Shown here one piece after another: positions 1 through 13,000 of a stretch of DNA of 64,000 nucleotides. The DNA is from Serilophus lunatus (lineage: Eukaryota > Chordata > Aves > Passeriformes > Eurylaimidae). The notes beneath the pieces were generated by a model, which saw nothing but the letters and a program-made list of their open reading frames with translations, did not search any database and was not told where the DNA came from. The translations under genes were made by a program, and so were the position numbers. The DNA lies in the NCBI GenBank assembly GCA_013399895.1, contig VXBA01003135.1, positions 1,443,553 to 1,507,552 of the forward strand, given 5' to 3'. Position 1 is the stretch's first letter; every line of letters starts with the position of its first letter.

Positions 1-521
1 TTAAGACTGCTTCTTAAGCCACCAGCTCTTCTGCTCTCTGAGATAAAGCATGGTGATAAAAGTAAATTCAGTCCCATGTTTATCATGGCAGCCCACGAAA
101 ATTAAAGAATGGAAAAGGAAAGCAAAATAAAGTCTGAGTTTATAATACTTGTTTTGTTTCCTCCAGTGCACAGGTGAATTGGAAAGGTTTCTTATATAAA
201 TTTCAGTGAGATTAGTTATGAAACGTGCTTTCTGTCACTCTTTTAAATTGCATCTTTCAATAAATGTTTCATCTCTTACAGCTAATCCTGGATTTATGCA
301 AAAACCTCCGTAAATCACCACACACACCCCCCCCCAAAAGTCAACCTTGTCCCACACTGCTGGAGATGTAAAATGAAGTATTTCAGACTGTGTATGCACT
401 CAAATAGCCTTTCACTTACTGTGTATATTTCTCCCCCAGGAATGCAGGGAGGGATTTTTGCTCAGTTCATATCTGATAGTTTTACAAAGTGAGGTATTTG
501 AAGATAAATATGTGTAATTTT

Positions 522-540
522 AACAACAACAACAACAAAA
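522..540. repeat. (AAC)n microsatellite
   Basis: Short run of about five to six AAC units followed by A residues. No coding context. Confidence 0.8.
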
Positions 541-1132
541 ATTACAACATGCATTTTTATTTTAATTGCCTAAAAATGGGGTTTGTTCATGTGTGGAAAA
601 AAATTCCAACAAAATAGTTTTTCTTGAATATGCTGTTTTGCAGGGAATGCCTGAGATTCGGCTCAGATTTAAATAACCAGTAATTTTGTGTTGTCTGTGA
701 GAGAAGATGACTTCTCTTGATCTCAGAGCAGCCAAATCCCAACTTTCTGGACACCACACAGCATGGCCCAGCACGCTCCTATGATTCCTCACTTTCAGGA
801 GAGGCTGAGGAACAGCAGCTGAATTTCCAAAGGCAACGCATCACAGATGCCCAGCTCCAGGCTGCTCTCACTCCCACTGCCTGCTCTTCCAAAGCCTGAG
901 CTTCTGATAATCCCTTATGCAAGGAAGGGGCAGCAATTCTTGAGTCACGTAACACTGTTTTAACTTTTAAAACCATTTTATTTATAAGGGACTATCCTGC
1001 AACAGGCAGGATGGAAAGGGACAGCCCAGAGGCTCCAGTGGAAGAGGACAGTGAGATGGGACTCAGAAGTGAGAAAAGTGAAAGAAAAAAGGGGAACTGT
1101 AGAGGAAATGAGATATTTTCATAGTTAGTCAG

Positions 1133-1440
1133 AATCACAGAACAACACAGTGTGGACAGGGCCCTGGAGGACTCCAGTCCAGTCCTGTGTTCCCAGCATG
1201 TCCAGACTGGATCAGGCTACTTCTTTCCTCATCCAGTTGAGTTTTGAACACTTCCAAGGATGGAGATCCCAATACCTCTCTTGGCCACTGTCCCAATGTT
1301 TGAATACACCCAAGGTGAAAAGCTTTTCCTCATATCCAGCTGGCAGTTCTGGCCTTCCAGCCCTGTTCAGCCCTGCAGGTGAAGGCAACGCCCTCCCAGC
1401 AACAGGAGCTTCCTCTGACATGTGTGCTTGTTTTCCCTCC
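1133..1440 (-). mobile_element. CR1 LINE fragment, degraded, minus orientation
   Basis: The left edge reads like the reverse complement of a CR1 3' tail (AGAATCACAGAA). It is followed by the antisense CR1 phrases 'gaacacttccaaggatgg' near 1248 and 'aaaagcttttcctcatatcc' near 1318. These match the general pattern of avian CR1 3' ends from memory. No ORF of the element survives, so it is a dead 5'-truncated copy. The open frame at 1150-1551 lies on this fragment and is not a gene. Confidence 0.75.
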
Positions 1441-2780
1441 TGCCCTTTATATAACTCATTTTATGATTCTTTTTTGGGGTTGTTTTTATGCAGTAGCTCT
1501 GTTACTGTCTGCTTTTCCAATTATAAAACCTCTAAACTTGATTTAAACTGATAATTAAGCTGTGGCTTAGCACATTAACCCTATCGAAGCACAGAGGTGT
1601 GAGACATGCTCTTTAGGACCTTAAAATTTGGTAATTGCATGCAACACTGAGAAAGGTTCAGGGAAGTGGAGAAGTGACTGTGTAGCTAATTCAGGCCACT
1701 GGTGTTAACAGGGCAGGACTTCATGATCTAGATCTCATGTATTCCATCCAGACCAGCATTTTCTGCTGTCTTCCACCACAAGAGAAATAGGAATATACCA
1801 AATGCAAGGGAGACTCAGTTGGTCACTACAAAAGTTTGGCATGTCCTTTGGCTGTTAGAAATCCTGAATCATGATCTGCACAGTGGTGTCTTTGTGCTCC
1901 CCTTCAAGGTCAAGGCATTTCTAGCTGCATTCTCTACCCTTCAGGACAGTTCCAGTCACAGGGGTACATCATCCTCTCTTGCCATGAGTATTAACAAACT
2001 AAGTAACACTTACATACAGAAAAAAAAGATCTTGGGATCTCTCCTGCCTGGAAGCAGTGAGGAGAAAAGTACAGAACACCATATCCAGAAGGGATAGTCG
2101 GGCATCCCGTGCAGTTGGTATTTCCAGCCACATAAACCAGCTAGTCAGCCCTGAACAGTTTACAGCTTAGGGGGGAGAAAGAAAAGTTCTTAACACTTGG
2201 AGCTTCATAAAAGAATTACTTTTAATGTCACCACAGGAACAGTGATACCATTCTGTGCTGCCTTTCTCTTTCTACCTTGCCTTTTTATCCACCGGATACC
2301 ATGCAGAGATCCCAGGAGACTAAAGCCTGTGGCTCCATGGCAGGAAGGCAGATCTTCACCCTTGGGATGGTTAAAGGCAGGTGCTGTGGCAACCTGCAAG
2401 CCAGGTTTTAGCCTTTTGTGTTCTCACAGTCAGTATGCCACTAGCTTTCTTCCCTTCCTGTCCGTCCCCAGCATCAAATCCTCAGTTCTTGTGGAGCTGT
2501 GTGACTTTTGGGAAGGAGACCGTGGATGTTCACATTATCACAGTGAGGATAGCTGACAAGTGCTCAGTGGGTACCAGGGAGGAACTGGTCCTGAATTTAT
2601 GTGCCTCATTCTCAAACACTTTGCTCTTGGTCATGAGAAGCAGAGGGTTTTATACAGACCTGAGAGGCAAATCAGCCTATGGGGAAAACAGGCTTAAAAA
2701 TGTCCCAAAATAGGCCTAAAATTGTCTTGCAAGCCTTTAGCCCAGTCCAGAGGAAAAAGTGTGTGTTTGTCTTTCTTTAG

Positions 2781-3386
2781 GGCTTCACAACACCCAGCTC
2801 TAAGTGTCACTAGCCCACAGAGGAACAGGAGTGACCATAATGCTCAGAAAATACCCCCATTCGCTACGTCAAGCTCTTCCAGCGACACATCAAGCAGCTC
2901 TTCACTTTCATCAGAACCAACCAGCCAGATCTCCATGGGTCAGGATCAAACCCTGCTGGACATCACCTCCATCACTAGATTGGCCCCAGGAGAATCACCA
3001 AATCCTCAGCAACTTGAACAAAGAGATACAAATTTAGCAATATCGTGTTCCAGCCCACTCGGAGCAAGGACTATTCCAGCATCTTGCCCAGCCAGCCTCA
3101 GGCTCAGTCTAACACCCAGCTCAGCCAAGCCACAGCAATACTCTGACTCCTCTCCAGTCAGCCCAGGGATCAATGCAGCTTCCTTCTATACCTTCTGTCC
3201 TCACACAGCACAAAACGTACAAGCTTCAGCTTCAGATCACACACTGACTCCAACCAAGACAAGCACAAGGCCTCCAGCAACAATGACTCCTGAAGAGAGT
3301 TCCCAGGTTCCTGGCTATTCTAAAACTGAGTTAAAGAATACAGGAAAGGGGTTTGAATCAGATCTGGAAGATCCTGATCATGAAAG
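2781..3386 (+). CDS. Internal coding exon of BEN-like gene: Ser/Thr/Pro-rich region
   Basis: The frame is open from a strong acceptor (pyrimidine-rich tract ending TTTCTTTAG at 2780) to a donor AAG|GTATGT at 3386/3387. The first base completes a codon from an upstream exon, so this is an internal exon and not the start; the two in-frame ATGs before 2780 are intronic. It encodes about 201 residues of low complexity, with Ser runs near residues 27-42 (SSSSSDTSSSSSLSSEPTS) and many Pro, Thr and Gln. No folded domain is visible. It ends in phase 2 and joins the exon at 3898, forming an Arg codon across the junction. I do not recognise the gene from this exon alone; it looks like a disordered linker ahead of the C-terminal domain. 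Confidence 0.75.
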
Positions 3387-3897
3387 GTATGTATCCAGAC
3401 CATACAGGTGCCTAAATCCTCAAATGACCCATTTTGGTTTAGTGTCATTAAGAGCCCCTCATAAAAAAAATTAAATATCTTTTATGAATTAGATGTTCCC
3501 AGTATTTGTTTTCCAGTAACTACCCTGTGCTCCCACACTCCCTGTCATCCAAGAAGCAAAGTACACTATTTTCCATACACCCATTTAGATCTCCAGACCT
3601 GATGACAGACCATCCCTGGGCCAAGTCATCAACCTCAGCTCCTTCAACAGGGCACAGTTTTAAGGTGCCTCCTTTCCTTCCAAATGACACCGCACATCTT
3701 TCCCTTTTACCAGCAGAGGGAAACTCTGCTGTCATTGTGGAGCCCGACAGATCAGAGCTGGGGATGGTGCTCAGCGACATGGCCAGGACCTCCCTCCCAA
3801 ACCTCCACCTCTCTGCTCCAACCCCAGGCAAGCTGGGCTGATTTCACTCTTCTGAGCCTCTGAACTCCACCCTGTCTGCCACTTCTTTCCTTGGCAG

Positions 3898-4321
3898 GAG
3901 ATTTGTAACCGCAAAGGAATTCCAAGCCATGGAGAAAGAGCTAGAGGGTGTAAAAGAAGACCTGAAATGCCTGAAGTGGAAAGTGAGACACATTGGCGAG
4001 ACAGTGCAGCCCCTGGCCGAGGACAGCAAGCGGTACAACGGCTACACCCTGACGGAGCTCAAGGCCATGGTGCAGTTTGAGGATGACCCTTACAAGGCCG
4101 CCCACAAGATCCTCACCGTACTCTTCAGCGATGTCTACTGGCCACAGCATCCAGTCTCTGAACAGCCCTGCAACTCCCGCTCTCTGCCCAAGCCCCAAAT
4201 AGACCCAGAGCTGTACATGGTGTACTGTGACATTCTGAAAAGCATATTCCCTGGAATTAGCAGCCAGCCCTTGAGGGAAGAGACACATGTAGAGAAAAGC
4301 ACCCAGAATGCAGTGCAGTAA
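3898..4321 (+). CDS. Terminal coding exon of a BEN-domain-like protein
   Basis: The acceptor is TTTCCTTGGCAG ending at 3897; the stop codon TAA is at 4319-4321. The intron before it is 511 bp. The exon adds 140 codons after the shared Arg. It opens with a charged heptad-like helix (MEKELEGVKEDLKCLKWKV, from 3929), probably a coiled coil. A segment resembling the BEN domain follows: KILTVLFSDVYWPQHPVSE, then PQIDPELYMVYCDILKSIFP. The 'LFS...' start, a variable loop, then 'LDP.....I...V...FP' is the usual BEN pattern. BEN domains bind DNA or mediate protein contacts in chromatin and transcriptional repressors, so a nuclear role is plausible. A coiled coil followed by BEN resembles BEND5/BEND6-type proteins, but I cannot assign an orthologue. 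The family call is from motif memory, not a search. Confidence 0.65.
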
Positions 4322-4701
4322 CAGCAGAGCCCAAGGATGTTGTGCAAAGTGAGAGGACTCTAATGATGTGAGGACTGAACTGTGGTAGGTACCATTGGTT
4401 GAGTCTGTCCCTTCTGGGTATGGGTCATCTGTAAAGATGTTGGTGAGCTCTGAGCCCTCATGCCACTTGCCCAATGAGACAGAGTGGGAAGGCATCCTGC
4501 AGACTTCCCACATTTTAGAAAACAATTGCTCCTTTAGTGTCTCTTTCAATCTATGGATGTTTCCTTGTTTCCAGCAACTACAAATGCTGACAAAAAAATC
4601 CTGAGAAGGCATTGTACATCCAAGCAAGGGCCTTCTGCCAGCCCCAAACAGACCAACCAACCAGCATCTGGGTAGTTTCTATTTTCTAGAGTGTATCATT
4701 C

Positions 4702-4707
4702 ATTAAA
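4702..4707 (+). terminator. Polyadenylation signal ATTAAA of the BEN-like gene
   Basis: ATTAAA lies about 380 bp after the stop codon at 4321. A GT- and T-rich tract follows within about 40 bp (gtgcctgttctttttt), as expected of a downstream cleavage element. This would give a 3' UTR of about 400 nt. Confidence 0.6.
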
Positions 4708-7700
4708 TGACATTACTTGTTAGAAAATCGTGCCTGTTCTTTTTTATTTATTTGTCAAAAAATGGTTTGCACATCAAACCAATCAGCATCATAACTGAAA
4801 TGAGACCTGGGCATTGCAAACCAACTTCCTCTGCCCATCTGCATCCTGGGTTACACAGGCAGACACTCAGAGCATGACAGTGAGGAGCTGTGGTGACACC
4901 AACCTCGTCCCCTTTCAGGTAATGGGGGCCAGGGCACAGATCCCTGTGCTGTGCCCATAAATCACCCACCCAGCAGTGAGACAGGTGAAGGTCTGTGACA
5001 TCCAGGTCTCCTAACTTGTGGTGGCTGGGCTGACAGACCAGCTCAGGTATGTTCAAAATTCTACTTTGCCTTCCCATGATATTGATGCTGAAAGACTGTG
5101 GCTTCTTTCAAGGGTCTCACAAGGTGATCTCTGCTATGGAAACTTCCCCGAGGGAAGGGGGCTCCTGGTCAGAGAGGACACACAGGAAAATGGCCCTGCA
5201 GTTCCTTCTTCTCCATCTGGGAACCAGCAACGTGTAGTGGATGAATAACAGTTTGTCCACCAGGTTCTGCTCACAGGGGTGGCCTTGCAGCCCATTCTGT
5301 AAAGATCTGGTGAGGGTGGAGGGCTGGAGGTATGTCCTTGTGCCACTTTGCTCAGTACTAATGGCAGCCACTGCTCCCCTGCCCCACTGGTTCTCCCACT
5401 CCCTTCCAGAGTCATTGACACTTCTTGGAAACAGTCACTTCCCTGGTCTCACTGTGACAAATCCATCAGAACCCAAAGCACGTCCATCCTGCACACTGCT
5501 GCTGCTCCCTGACAGGCCACAGGGATGGCAAGAGGTAACCTGCAAGTTCAGCCCACCTTTCCATCTGCTGGGCTATAATCCACTTCTTAAGCCTATTTCA
5601 AAAATAACAGAGAGAAGGGTAAAAAAATCCAATTACAAAAAACCCTAAAAGCAGATCATTCCCTGTGCCTCCACAGCTCCACACAATTTGGGCAGTGGGA
5701 GGTGGCAGCACAGTCCAAGGACACACTCTGGACCTGCTGGGCACATCTCCACAGGGACACTGACTTTTGTAAGAGAGCTCCTACCTGCCTTTCAGCACAA
5801 TGGTCTCTGCAGCCCTTACAAATATGTTGTTTTAGGCTCCCTGTCATTAGCAAATTATTTTCCTTACAAGCTGCTGTGCAGACACAGGCACAGCATTCTG
5901 CCCACACAGCCTCTCTGTACCACACAGCAGCCAAGATCTGCAGCCACATCTGGCACATTCCAGGTACCTACAGGGATCCACAGGGCTGTGCACAGTGTGC
6001 CCTCGTGGGGTAGGGGGGTGGGCATAGCACCAAACTGAGGGATTGGGAAAAGGCTTCTCCCCCTTCCCCACCCCCTGCCAAATCCATGGGTGGGCAGAGG
6101 CAAGTGTAGGATTATCAGAGTCACTGGAGATGCAGCGTCCCCCCAGAGCACATCACCCACCCCAGTGAGCACCATGGTGGAGCACAACAAATCATCCTGA
6201 AGGCTCTGCACTGTGGAAGGGATGTTTTGAGTCTCACTCCCTGCATCCCATTTTGCCTTCATGGCTCCTGTAGGAAAATGTGTCCCCTTGGTTCAAATGG
6301 GTAGGACTAGGCTGACCCTTCTCTCACAGAACTCGCATGGGTTCTGTTCCAGACTCATTTTTCTGTGGCACACCACAACCCCAGCTCTCTCAGAGGTCTC
6401 TCTTGAGAGCTTCCCAGAAAATCCAGTGGACATAGAATGACAGAAACACGATGTAGGGATTAGCAATATCAATCTTCACATGTTGCATTGCCTGCCCTAT
6501 CTGTCTGTAAAATCTTAATATATTTGTTCGTGTAAGAACAGGCTCTGTGGCCTCTCCTGTTCATGGGGCCGGTGAATATGCTCAGATTGTCACGTTCAGC
6601 TTTGTTCTCCTCATGCCTAAGATCCAGCTCAAGTCTATGAATTATTTTTATTACCCTTACATCATCAAAGCTGGTTCTGTCAAATAGTGTCAGTTCTGGG
6701 TCCCTTTCAGGTTGCAGTGCCTCCTTCTTCTGGGTCAGTTGTGGTATGAATCACCTCCAGACATTTTAGTGGTGTCTCAGCTTTTAGCTATTCCAGTGGA
6801 ACTTCCAGGTTATTTGCATCCAACTAGAGCTTCCCTGTCTTGCTGGACCTTCCACACATTACTAGATATTTTCACCTTCTGAGCCCTAAAGTCTGCCCCC
6901 AGTGCCTTACCAGCCAGAGTAGACCAAGCTCTCAGCTGTGAGGAAACTGGGAAAAGAGCACCAGGACATACCCATTCCATCTGTCCTTTACAGGCTCCTC
7001 CTTTGCCTCTGCTGTGTTGGTACCTTGCAGGTGCCTCTGTGAAGGTGGCTCGATCTTCAGTTACTGCATTATCTGCACCTTTATGACCATTTCCAGTACT
7101 CAAGCACCTTTCCTGATTTTTATACAGGTAGAAAAATCCATAGATTTTCTACTCATTTTCCTGAGTGCTTCCTGTCGTTGGCATTCCTGTGCATTACCAA
7201 GTCCCTTCATCCTTTCATAAGCCTTAGCTTTCCTCGCTGGTTTGGCTTCCCTAGGTTTGCTGGGGAGGGAAACACAGCTGTCTGCCCACAATTCCAAAAA
7301 GCTTTTCTGTGTCCAGTCTATTTTTTCTGCAGTCACCCACTCCTAACACAACAGGAGGGTGAGGGCTGGCCGCCTACACCCGCAGGAAGAGCCCTCCTCC
7401 TCGGAGGGTACAAAACTGAGTCAGCACAACCAAAGTAAGACAGCAGTGTCTTAAATACACAGGCCTGAAAGCAATTTTTTTGTGTTCATTTTTAGCATCC
7501 TGAGCTTGCCAGAATGTGTCCTGTTAAAAGCTTGCTCTGTCTTAAGGCTCCAGGTCTTGCTGCCTCGGATTCAGACAGAAAGGCAATTACACAGCCCCAT
7601 TATTCTGACAGTTAAAAAGATTCAGCCATTGTTCCTCTTGGACAATTCACGCTGATTTGCACGGTGGCTCCATGGCTCCTTAGCATGAATAAGCCTTCTC

Positions 7701-8261
7701 TCCAGAACGTTATCACCTCCACTTGTACAGAGACAGGCAGAGCAGGCAATCAGACACACAGTGAAAAATTAGTTTTTAAATCCATGTTGCATTCCATCTA
7801 TTCTTCATTAAAGAATATAACTATTTTTTTCTTCGAACACATACTCTCAAGTCTGAAGATCCACTGCTGGACTAAATGATTTTTCCTTTTCTTTCCTAAC
7901 TACAGTCATTATATTTGCTGTTCTCCAGTCATACCCAGATCCAGAGAGTCATTAGTATCACACTTATTCAAGTAACATGCTCTCTGTTAGATATTCATCC
8001 CTGCATGTATCCCGAGGACCTCAGAGTGGCACAGGCTGCCTTCCCCTGTGCATCTCTCAGAGCAGATGCCTGGTCAGAAATGTGAGGACACAAATACTTT
8101 TCCAGCCTCAGGCAATCTGTAGTTTTGTACTGATTGATTGTGTTAAATAAGCAGACTATTAATATCCCCCCATGCTGTGGCTCAATAGGCTCCAGTTGGC
8201 AGAACAGATTCTACAGCAGATAAGTTATGTTAAACAGAGAGTTCTGATGCATACTGGTCAT

Positions 8262-8345
8262 GGAATCAGAGGATAATTTCAGCTGGAAAGAGTCTCTGGA
8301 GGTCAGCTCATCCAACCCCTCTGATCAGAGAGCATCCTAGTAAAG
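8262..8345 (-). mobile_element. CR1 LINE fragment, minus orientation
   Basis: Reads 'tggaatcagaggataatttc...' then 'ctcatccaacccc', the reverse complement of a CR1 3' end (CCAACC...ATGATTCCA). Short and diverged. Confidence 0.6.
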
Positions 8346-9892
8346 GAAACCAAATAATAAACTCTGTGCTGCAAAAACTAAACCATTGCAATACAACAAA
8401 CACCTAACAACAGCAACAACAAAAGAAAAAGAAGCTTAATTTGCATCTGCATCAGTGGATAAGGAAGATAAATGGCAAACTTTCTGTGACACTGGTTTGG
8501 AGGACCCCTTACTATGGTTAGATCTACATGCATGGTCGATTCATTTGTCAGCCTTCTGATTAATATCTCTAATGCATAATTGCAGTCAAAGTCACTCATT
8601 GAACCATGCATTTTATGACCTCATGGTTACCCCTTTGTACTACTAGTAATAATATCCCTGCATAATGCAAATGCTTTATGCAAAACAAGTCCACCAGCTC
8701 TTCTGCTTTATGACTTAAAATACAGAAGAAAAAGTTTCAGGCAACTGTCTGCATCTTTATTTCGTTTATTGGCATTATCTGTCCTGAAATGTGAGTCACA
8801 AGGGTTTGAGCAGGGTCATTACCATTAATCCCTTCTCCATTCGTCCCACCTGAATGCCTGCTCCTCATGATGTGTTCTCTATACATTTATATGTGTCTCT
8901 TGCACACTCCAATTCAACTTGACTTTAATCATTTTTACAGTAAATCTACGATCTTTGTTTTCCAAGGTGAAACTACCTTTGGAGACCCTTTTCCATTGCT
9001 ATATCCATGTTTTCCACTACGAGCTGGAGCCCTCCCCCACAGACCTCTCCCCTCCTCGGAGTGTGATAGGCAGACAGCTGCCAAGTAAGTCATCCCCTGA
9101 CCCTTATCCAGCCACAGGAAGATGACCAGGTTGCAGATCTCCTGAGGGCTTTAATGCTGCTCCTCCAGGAAAAAGAGTGACACTGGGGCATCCCAAAGGG
9201 CTTCAGACAAAATGCATCAGGACAGAACACACACAGATCTACCCAAGCATTGCCCTGAGAAATGCAGATCTTAGCTTCTCACAGATTTATTATGAAGACT
9301 AAATTATCTGAGTGGCCCAAAGAGAGTGATTAAAATACACATCAGTGTCTTGCTGGGTCGGTGGGTTTTGATCAGATCTCCCATTTTGTGTTACTATTCA
9401 GATACGTAACTATCCCAGAGAGATGAATAATAGTGGCTATTTAATTTCCCTGACAATATTAAGCATAATGAAAAGTCATACCATCATCCCACATCCTTCC
9501 CCATGAATTCTGGCCACAGACAGATCTCCTGTTGGTAATGGAAATGTCACTTTGATTCATCTGTTCACCAACTAATCCTTACCAAACAATTTCCAGTATA
9601 TACCAAGGCATCCCAAAACATCCCTTTGGAAACAAGCCAGAGCTGACATTCACTGTAGATTAGTTTTTACCACTGTTTAGGCTTAGACCATTTCAGGTAG
9701 CTTTGTTACTTACTTTATTTTTAGCAGTGCCTCCAGCATACCAGGAAAGAGGCAGATCAAGAGACTTCTGCTAATCTGCAAATCTGAAATTATAGTTGGG
9801 AGATTGAATTTATTAATATACAGTTCAATGACAACAGCAGAAATGACCTTTCTGCAATGCCAGAAGTCTTATCCACGCTCATCTGGGCCTTC

Positions 9893-10065
9893 AATCAGTG
9901 GAGAAAAGTACAGGTTATTACGTGTCAAAGGGAAAACTTTGTCCCTGTTAGGACAGTAAAGTATTAGAACAGATTGCCCAGAGAGGTTGTGCAGCCTCCA
10001 TCCCTAGAGGCTTTCCAGGCCTAACTGGTTAAAGCCCTGTGTAACCTGGTCTGACTTTTGTAAAC
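9893..10065 (+). mobile_element. CR1 LINE 3' fragment, plus orientation
   Basis: Contains the CR1 phrases 'agattgcccagagaggttgt' and 'gcagcctccatccctagagg' near 9970-10010, followed by 'taaccctggtctgac'-like text. This is a 5'-truncated dead copy. Confidence 0.8.
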
Positions 10066-13000
10066 AGGTGTGTTAATTGCAGAAAGCAGTCAGGAAAACT
10101 AGTGCTGAGAGGGAGCACAGCACCAGGAATAATGAGAGGCAGGGACAGCACCATCAATGTGTAACACCTGCTGAGCACAGGGGGCTGCTCTGTCCCAGCT
10201 CCCCTCTCTGTTCTGGCCAGAGGATCCTCCTGCCAGCCCTGCAATCTCAGAGAGCTGCTGTGCCCCTGGAACAATGACAGATGAAAGCTCTCTCTTCCTC
10301 AATTTGAAAGTTCTTTCCCTGTCTTGTTGCACACAGAAACCTCTATTTCGGCGGCCAACTCATGCTGCCATCAGGCAGAAGAGAATTCTCAGTGAAAGAG
10401 ATGAAAGAACTCAGCTGCTCTTGGTTCATTGTATTTGCCACAGGAACCCTGGATGAAGAGTAATTTCCCTGAGAAACCTTCCCAGCCACAGCAGTTTCCT
10501 CTACACTCTTTTACCCTCATCCCTACACTTACTTTCCATCTGAGCCTTTGCCCAACATCTGTTTCAGCTCCAGCCGCACTGACTGGGATAGGTTGGAGAT
10601 CAGTTCAGTCCATAACACCCAGATGGGCTCACACTCTCAGGAGGCAGTAGCCAAGCACCAGGCTCCTTCTGACCCTTGTGATGGTTCTGAGGTGCAGAGT
10701 CCAGACCTAAAACTTTCCCTCAGCACTGCTCCCACCTCCAGGGCCAGCAGACTGTCAGGTTACAACCGCTCCTTTGCTGAGAAGGAGATGTGGCTGTTTC
10801 TAAGCTTGTTAGCCTTCTTTGACATTCACTCCTACATGCTTAGCCCAGCAGGATGTTCTTTCAAAAACCAGTATGAAGCTCCTTTTCCAGCTAGATCCAG
10901 ATAAGCTGAGGAAAACAAGCAGCTGAGCTCTGAAACAACAGATCACGTTATCTGTAAGAGGGAAGAGTTGAGTAGGAGTTAATTGCATCAGTCTATTTCC
11001 TCAGATTTACGGTTCCCCAAAATGCCCATCCTCTTTCCACAAACTGCACAAAGTCTGTGCCTGCTGACATTTTTGGAAGTCCCATGAGCAATAGGACAGA
11101 GACCGACACTCAGACTCCATGAGTCAAGTTAGCAAAGAGACTTTGAGTGAGAGGAAAGCTAAAGACAGGATTTCACTGTGGTCTCACTGCATAACTGAGA
11201 CCATCCAGAAATATCCGGTTACCTGGGGAAGGCTGCTCACAGGTCATGAGGTGGAGAATTTCCTCTCCTAATTAGAGCCAAAGCAGTGAGCTGTGGGTGG
11301 AGGACCATGCAGTGTTTGAAGCAATACTTCCAGCTGGGAAACTGCCACCCTGCTGATAAGTGAGATGGTCAATCCTCTCCTTCACCAGGAGCTCAGAAAG
11401 GGAATACTAGAGAGCTACCAGACAGAAGGTCTATAGTCTGATTTTCTCCTTTTCCAGTAATGCCTAGGTCAGTAAGAAAGAAGTCGCCAATTGTAAATGT
11501 TTCTTTTTATGCCCAGATCTCAACTCTGCAGTACTTCACAGGGTCCTGAGCCAGGGTGATGGGAGCTGATGCTGTTAGACAAGGGTGGAAAATTGATCTC
11601 TTCCCAGCAAGATTTAGAGGCCAGTCGGACAAGAAATTACTCCAGCTGGGCACTCCGTCCCCATCTCTCAGCTCTTCCTGCAGCGAGGAGATTCACTCTA
11701 TAATTGCTTTCTTAGTCCACATTTTATCCTCAGCTGACAGAATTCCATTAGGGTGATACAAGCTGGGTGATAAAGGGATGTTTGTGTCTCACATGGGCTG
11801 TAAGTCATTTCTCAGCAAACAAGCAAATAGTCACAGAAATGGGCAAAGAGGCCACTGAGCCAGGAAGCCACTTCCTGTGCTCTGAGCAGCAGGACCTCAG
11901 CATCCTCCCAGTGTGTTATAGTCCTCCCTGCCTCCCTCTCTGCTCCTTGGAAGAGACACCTCCAAAATGTACTGTTGTCACTGCAGTGGTTTTGGACACA
12001 CAATAGTCCAGCAGGCAGACACACAGCATTGGCATCCCTAGAAATAGGGGCCCCAGGCATGTGGGAACTGTGACCACAGCAGTTGGTGGCACCCCAAGTC
12101 AGAGAGCAAGTGTCCTTCATATGGGAAATGAGATGAAATTAAACTAATGCTGGAACATCTGAGCACATCTGTCTGAAGAGTGCAACAGGTTGGTCACACC
12201 TTCAAGGCAAAGAACAATGATTCTGAACAGGATCTTCAGGACTGTTTGGTAGGACAAAAAGAATTGACTTTCTAAGAACAATGATGCAGCTAAAAGATAG
12301 AGATGATGGGGAAAAAAGCTAAAAGGGAATCGAGGAAGGTGCCTCAGGTGCTGCAGTGTGCACAGTTGTGTCTGCAGTACTGCTGAAGCCGTTACCAGGT
12401 GGTGTGGGTGGAGTTTACGTTTTTTGAGGAATACTCGAAGAGATCTGGCTACTTCAGTGGCATTTAGCAGAACAGCAGCTTCTGTTGGAGCTCAGACTCC
12501 TGAATCAGCAGCCCTAAAATGTGGGGGGCAGCCTAAGGCATCCCTCCATGACATGCTGGTTTGGCTCTTTGTATTCCCCAGGCTTGTGTAGAGGGGATCC
12601 AACAGTGAGGAAAGCTTGAGCAGAGAGCAGGAGGGAATGGGCAATGCTTCTGTCTTACAGATCAAAGTCAAACTAGACTTTGCCCCCTGCATGTGGCAGA
12701 ACTCAGATGTCAATACAGCCCTTCATGTTTGCTCCTACCTGACTCATGCTGGGAAGCGAGCTTTTTTCTGGAAACTCAAGGAAGTTTAAAGACTCAACAT
12801 TCACCCTCCCTCACCCTCTGCTCTCCTCCTCACACCGTCACTGGCAGCAAGTTCTGTCTCTGTCCATTCCAGTGTGTTTGTAACTTCTCTGTCCAATCTC
12901 ACAACATCCAGTCCCTCCTGGGCATTATCAGCTCCTGCAGGTGCTCCCAACCTCACACACATCCCTGGAGTGGTAAGACTGAACATCCCAATGGGGAACA

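Larger units (their letters stand above)
1..2780. other. Region upstream of the BEN-like gene exons; no exon recognised
   Basis: This stretch presumably holds introns or 5' sequence of the plus-strand BEN-like gene whose next visible exon starts at 2781. That exon needs an upstream exon ending in phase 2 (two codon bases). I did not find a convincing donor for it here. Visible contents are an AAC microsatellite near 522-540 and an old CR1 fragment at about 1133-1440. The ORFs in this stretch are short and show no family resemblance. Confidence 0.5.

Noticed and set aside
711..899. Possible upstream exon (hydrophilic peptide after an acceptor-like CTCAG at 726)
   Set aside because: The frame ends in a stop and the segment contains no GT donor, so it cannot be an internal exon. 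No homology was recognised.
1150..1551. 133-codon open frame on the plus strand
   Set aside because: It overlaps a CR1 fragment and continues into non-coding sequence; repeat-derived.
2197..2713. Two overlapping open frames just before the BEN-like exon
   Set aside because: No acceptor-donor pair in a phase that fits the exon at 2781, and the translations look like random sequence.
3941..4660. 239-codon open frame on the minus strand
   Set aside because: It lies antisense to the BEN-like terminal exon and its 3' UTR, has no splice or promoter context and resembles no family. The plus-strand reading has matching splice phases.
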